A stretch of 64,000 bases of DNA from G963675935 sp963675935 (GTDB taxonomy: Bacteria; Planctomycetota; Planctomycetia; Pirellulales; Thermoguttaceae). Below the pieces are notes generated by a model that was given only the letters and a program-made list of their open reading frames with translations, searched no databases and was not told where the DNA came from. Made by a program: the position numbers and the translations under genes. The DNA is taken from the NCBI GenBank assembly GCA_963675935.2, contig OY780964.2:1054001-1118000 (forward strand). The letters are read 5' to 3'. Position 1 is the first letter of the stretch. Every line of letters starts with the position of its first letter. Shown here piece after piece: positions 61,785-64,000 of the stretch.

Positions 61785-63938
61785 ATGAAACTGAAATTGC
61801 GATTCGACAAGGCCGCCATTCTGGATTTCCTGCTCCAAAACGTCGAGAAGATCGTTCTCGGGGTGGTGGCGATCATTTTCCTCCTCATGGTGTACTCCGC
61901 ACTCACTGGAATCAAGCCGTATAAGAAGACGCCGGAGCAGTTGATCCAAGCCGTGAAGGCAGCGGAAAGCGAAGTGGAAAAAACGCCTCCCGAGACCGGT
62001 CTGAAAGTTCCGGACTACAAGGCCCAGGCGCAAAAAAGCCGCGCGAAGATCGTCGAAAAACCCTACGAGACCCCGGTCGCTTTGGACCCTGCGATTTTCC
62101 CGAAACGACCGCTGCGAGAGAGTCCGGCTCTGTATGCCGCGACGGAGCTTCGCGGCACGGCCGAGGTGGGCGCGTTCACGATGGTTGTTGAGGCGGAAGC
62201 CGAAGAGACGCCGGCGGCCGCCGGGGCGCGAGGAAACGTCGGGCCCGGTGGAGGAATGCCCGCAGCGAGGATGGGCGGCTCTGAAACACGCGGACAACGC
62301 TGGATCGTGCTGACCGCCCTGGTTCCGATCGAAAAACAAATATCCGCTTTCGAGGAGCTTAAGAACGCCGGCCCTCACGGCAGTTTCGATCCCACCCGCG
62401 ATTCTCCGCGTTATCCCGGCTATTATATCGAGCGGCTCGAGTTGACCAGTCCCGGCGACGCCGCCAATCCCGACTGGACCAAGGCCAAACCGGTTCTCTC
62501 GGTAACGGAAATAAACAAGACGATAAAACAATGGGGGCAGATGACAAACACTGACGTTGTTTCGCCCGAGTATCTCGTCGCTCCGGGCCTCGTATTCCCC
62601 TTGGGGCCGAGAACCGATGGGCCGTGGGGCAAGAGCGTTGCGCACCCCGACGAAATTCCCCTCTTGGAGATTGAAGGCGCCGGCGGCATGGGCGCGGCCG
62701 GCCGCGCGGGCGTGAGAATGCCCGGCGGTATGCCAATGCCCGGCGGTATGCCCGGTATGCCAATGCCCGGTATGGGTATGCCCGGCATGGGTACGCCAAT
62801 GCCCGGCGGAGTGAGACGCCCTCAAGTGCCGCAAGGCGGCGGCATGGGAATGCCGATGGGCCCCGGAGGCCGCACGGGCGACGCAACGATGGATGACCCC
62901 TTTGACGTCAGTGAAGGCAAAACCCAAGAAAACGGCGCGATGGAAAATGCCGCCAACGCCATGGAGTTCAAGACCCCAGACCATCTGTTGCTGCGATACT
63001 TCGACTTCAACGTGTCGCCGGGCAAGCGTTACATCTATCGTGTTCAACTTGTGCTGTTTAATCCCAATTATAAACTGAAACCCGCTTGGCTGAAGGATCC
63101 CAAGCTGGCCGACCCAAAGATCATCAAGACGAAGTGGTCGGAGCCTAGCCCTGTAATCGCGGTGCCGACCGACAGTCGCATCCTGGCGGTTTCCGTCAAG
63201 CCGGCGCGGGCCAGCGTCGATCCTTCCGGCAAGATCGTCGTGACCAAGTGGTCGAAGAAGAAGGGCATCGAGGCGTGGGAAGAGTTCCCGGTCGTTCGCG
63301 GTCTGCTGGCCAATTTCTCCGATAAGACGTTCACGCCCGCCACCGGCACGGGCCGCCCCGTGGGCGGAATTGGAATGCCGATGGGTCCAGGCGGAATGGG
63401 CCGAGCGATGATGCCCGGCGGAATGAATGGGCTGATGGGGTTGGAAGGCGTCGCCGGCAAGAAAGCGAAAGGCGCCGATGCCGCGGCAAAGAAGGCCGAG
63501 GCCGCGGCAAAGAAAGCCGCCAAAAAAGCCAAGGCGGACAACAAAGACGTTCCAGGTGCAGGCATGTTTGGAGGCCCCATTGTCGGCACCAACACCGTCA
63601 ATACCAATGCCTTCAAGGTAAACTATTTCTCCCACGCGGTCGTGGTCGATTTCCGAGGCGGCGAAGTGCTGCCCGGTCGAAAAGGCAATAGTCTCAAAGT
63701 GACCTCCGGCGGCGATATCCTGCTGATCGATGCCGACGGAAACTTGGTGGTGTGCAACGAGTTGGACGATGAGGCCGCCCGCAAGTCGCTCCGAAGCGCC
63801 GAAACCGAGAAGAAAGAAATGGAGAACGCCGCCGCTGGCGCGGGAGGCGGGATGGCGCCGGGCGGCATGATGGGAATGCCCGGCGGCGGACTCGAAGGCA
63901 TGATGAAAGCCGGCGGCGCACAGCCCAGGAAGAAATAA
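61785..63938 (+). CDS. Large single-pass protein with GMP-rich repeat, third gene of the PilM operon
   Basis: The 717-residue product has a short cytoplasmic tail and a membrane helix at about 20-42 (IVLGVVAIIFLLMVYSAL). Extracytoplasmic regions follow, broken by low-complexity tracts of Gly, Met and Pro around residues 300-360, 525-560 and 680-710, plus an Ala/Lys tract near 563-585. The domain with YFDFNVSPGKRYIYRVQLVL resembles a beta-sandwich. It is 3 bases downstream of the previous gene. Function unknown; position suggests a structural part of a planctomycete pilus-like or secretion complex. Confidence 0.6.
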   Translation: MKLKLRFDKAAILDFLLQNVEKIVLGVVAIIFLLMVYSALTGIKPYKKTPEQLIQAVKAAESEVEKTPPETGLKVPDYKAQAQKSRAKIVEKPYETPVALDPAIFPKRPLRESPALYAATELRGTAEVGAFTMVVEAEAEETPAAAGARGNVGPGGGMPAARMGGSETRGQRWIVLTALVPIEKQISAFEELKNAGPHGSFDPTRDSPRYPGYYIERLELTSPGDAANPDWTKAKPVLSVTEINKTIKQWGQMTNTDVVSPEYLVAPGLVFPLGPRTDGPWGKSVAHPDEIPLLEIEGAGGMGAAGRAGVRMPGGMPMPGGMPGMPMPGMGMPGMGTPMPGGVRRPQVPQGGGMGMPMGPGGRTGDATMDDPFDVSEGKTQENGAMENAANAMEFKTPDHLLLRYFDFNVSPGKRYIYRVQLVLFNPNYKLKPAWLKDPKLADPKIIKTKWSEPSPVIAVPTDSRILAVSVKPARASVDPSGKIVVTKWSKKKGIEAWEEFPVVRGLLANFSDKTFTPATGTGRPVGGIGMPMGPGGMGRAMMPGGMNGLMGLEGVAGKKAKGADAAAKKAEAAAKKAAKKAKADNKDVPGAGMFGGPIVGTNTVNTNAFKVNYFSHAVVVDFRGGEVLPGRKGNSLKVTSGGDILLIDADGNLVVCNELDDEAARKSLRSAETEKKEMENAAAGAGGGMAPGGMMGMPGGGLEGMMKAGGAQPRKK

Positions 63939-63951
63939 GTGTCGGAAATAG

Positions 63952-63972
63952 CCGGAGGCTAACAGCCTCCGG
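63952..63972 (+). repeat. Palindrome after the last gene
   Basis: CCGGAGGCT AAC AGCCTCCGG, followed after a spacer by another CTCCGGAGGCTG at the window edge. It is either part of a REP-like cluster or a transcription-end hairpin without a T run. Confidence 0.6.
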
Positions 63973-64000
63973 AGAATCGGCGGCAATGCTCCGGAGGCTG

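Noticed and set aside
59973..63986. A 1337-codon open frame on the minus strand
   Set aside because: It lies exactly opposite two plus-strand genes with clear membrane starts and spacing. Its sequence is compositionally a GC-rich shadow without domains.

Overview
The window looks like chromosomal DNA of a planctomycete (Planctomycetota, probably Pirellulales-like). The evidence is a 3471-residue surface protein whose N-terminus carries the planctomycete LEPR-XLL-type motif (LEERALLS), an ECF sigma factor next to it, PilM-like and Met/Gly/Pro-rich pilus-associated proteins, and GC-rich genes separated by many palindromic intergenic repeats. All assignments come from reading the sequence; no database search was run.

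Region 1 (1-20640, nearly all minus strand) is an accessory island. One giant gene (20617 to 10202) encodes a mosaic extracellular protein: LEPR-XLL start, autotransporter-type beta-strand repeats, PKD domains, two LamG-like domains, 14 delta-60 repeats, Ig-like domains, then a shared module and a unique C-terminus. Downstream in the direction of transcription lie partial copies of the shared module: copy C at 7223-9536, copy B at 3743-4119 and copy A at 10-779. Where it can be followed, a copy leads into a different C-terminal sequence. They alternate with small exported HEAT-like or WD40-like genes. An IS630-type and an IS701/IS4-type element have broken two of these units. The layout resembles polymorphic-toxin or adhesin tip-swapping loci and is the main candidate for an undescribed system.

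Region 2 (20640-25700) holds a 312-bp MITE-like element with perfect terminal repeats and a 9-bp target duplication, an ECF sigma factor gene, a gene-poor decayed stretch with a tyrosine-integrase remnant, and ribBA.

Region 3 (25715-37211) starts with a secretin lipoprotein and continues with a full chemotaxis operon: a CheR-like methyltransferase, MCP, CheW, CheB, CheR, CheA, CheC, CheD and CheY. Several junctions are ATGA overlaps.

Region 4 (37346-51803) has a polytopic glycosyltransferase-like protein and an LtaS-like sulfatase. These are followed by a type IV pilus / type II secretion locus: two tandem major pilins with duplicated promoters and terminators, PilM/PilN-like, PilO-like and PilP-like proteins, a PilB/GspE ATPase, a PilC/GspF platform, four prepilin-like genes and a DUF5658 protein.

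Region 5 (52200-57000) contains housekeeping genes: a Nudix-like protein, an IscA-like protein, acylphosphatase, an ABC-2-like permease, a small hypothetical, glutamate formimidoyltransferase and tRNA-Leu(CAA).

Region 6 (57588-63938) is a second PilM-type operon with a PilM-PilN-like fusion and two large single-pass proteins with Met/Gly/Pro-rich linkers.
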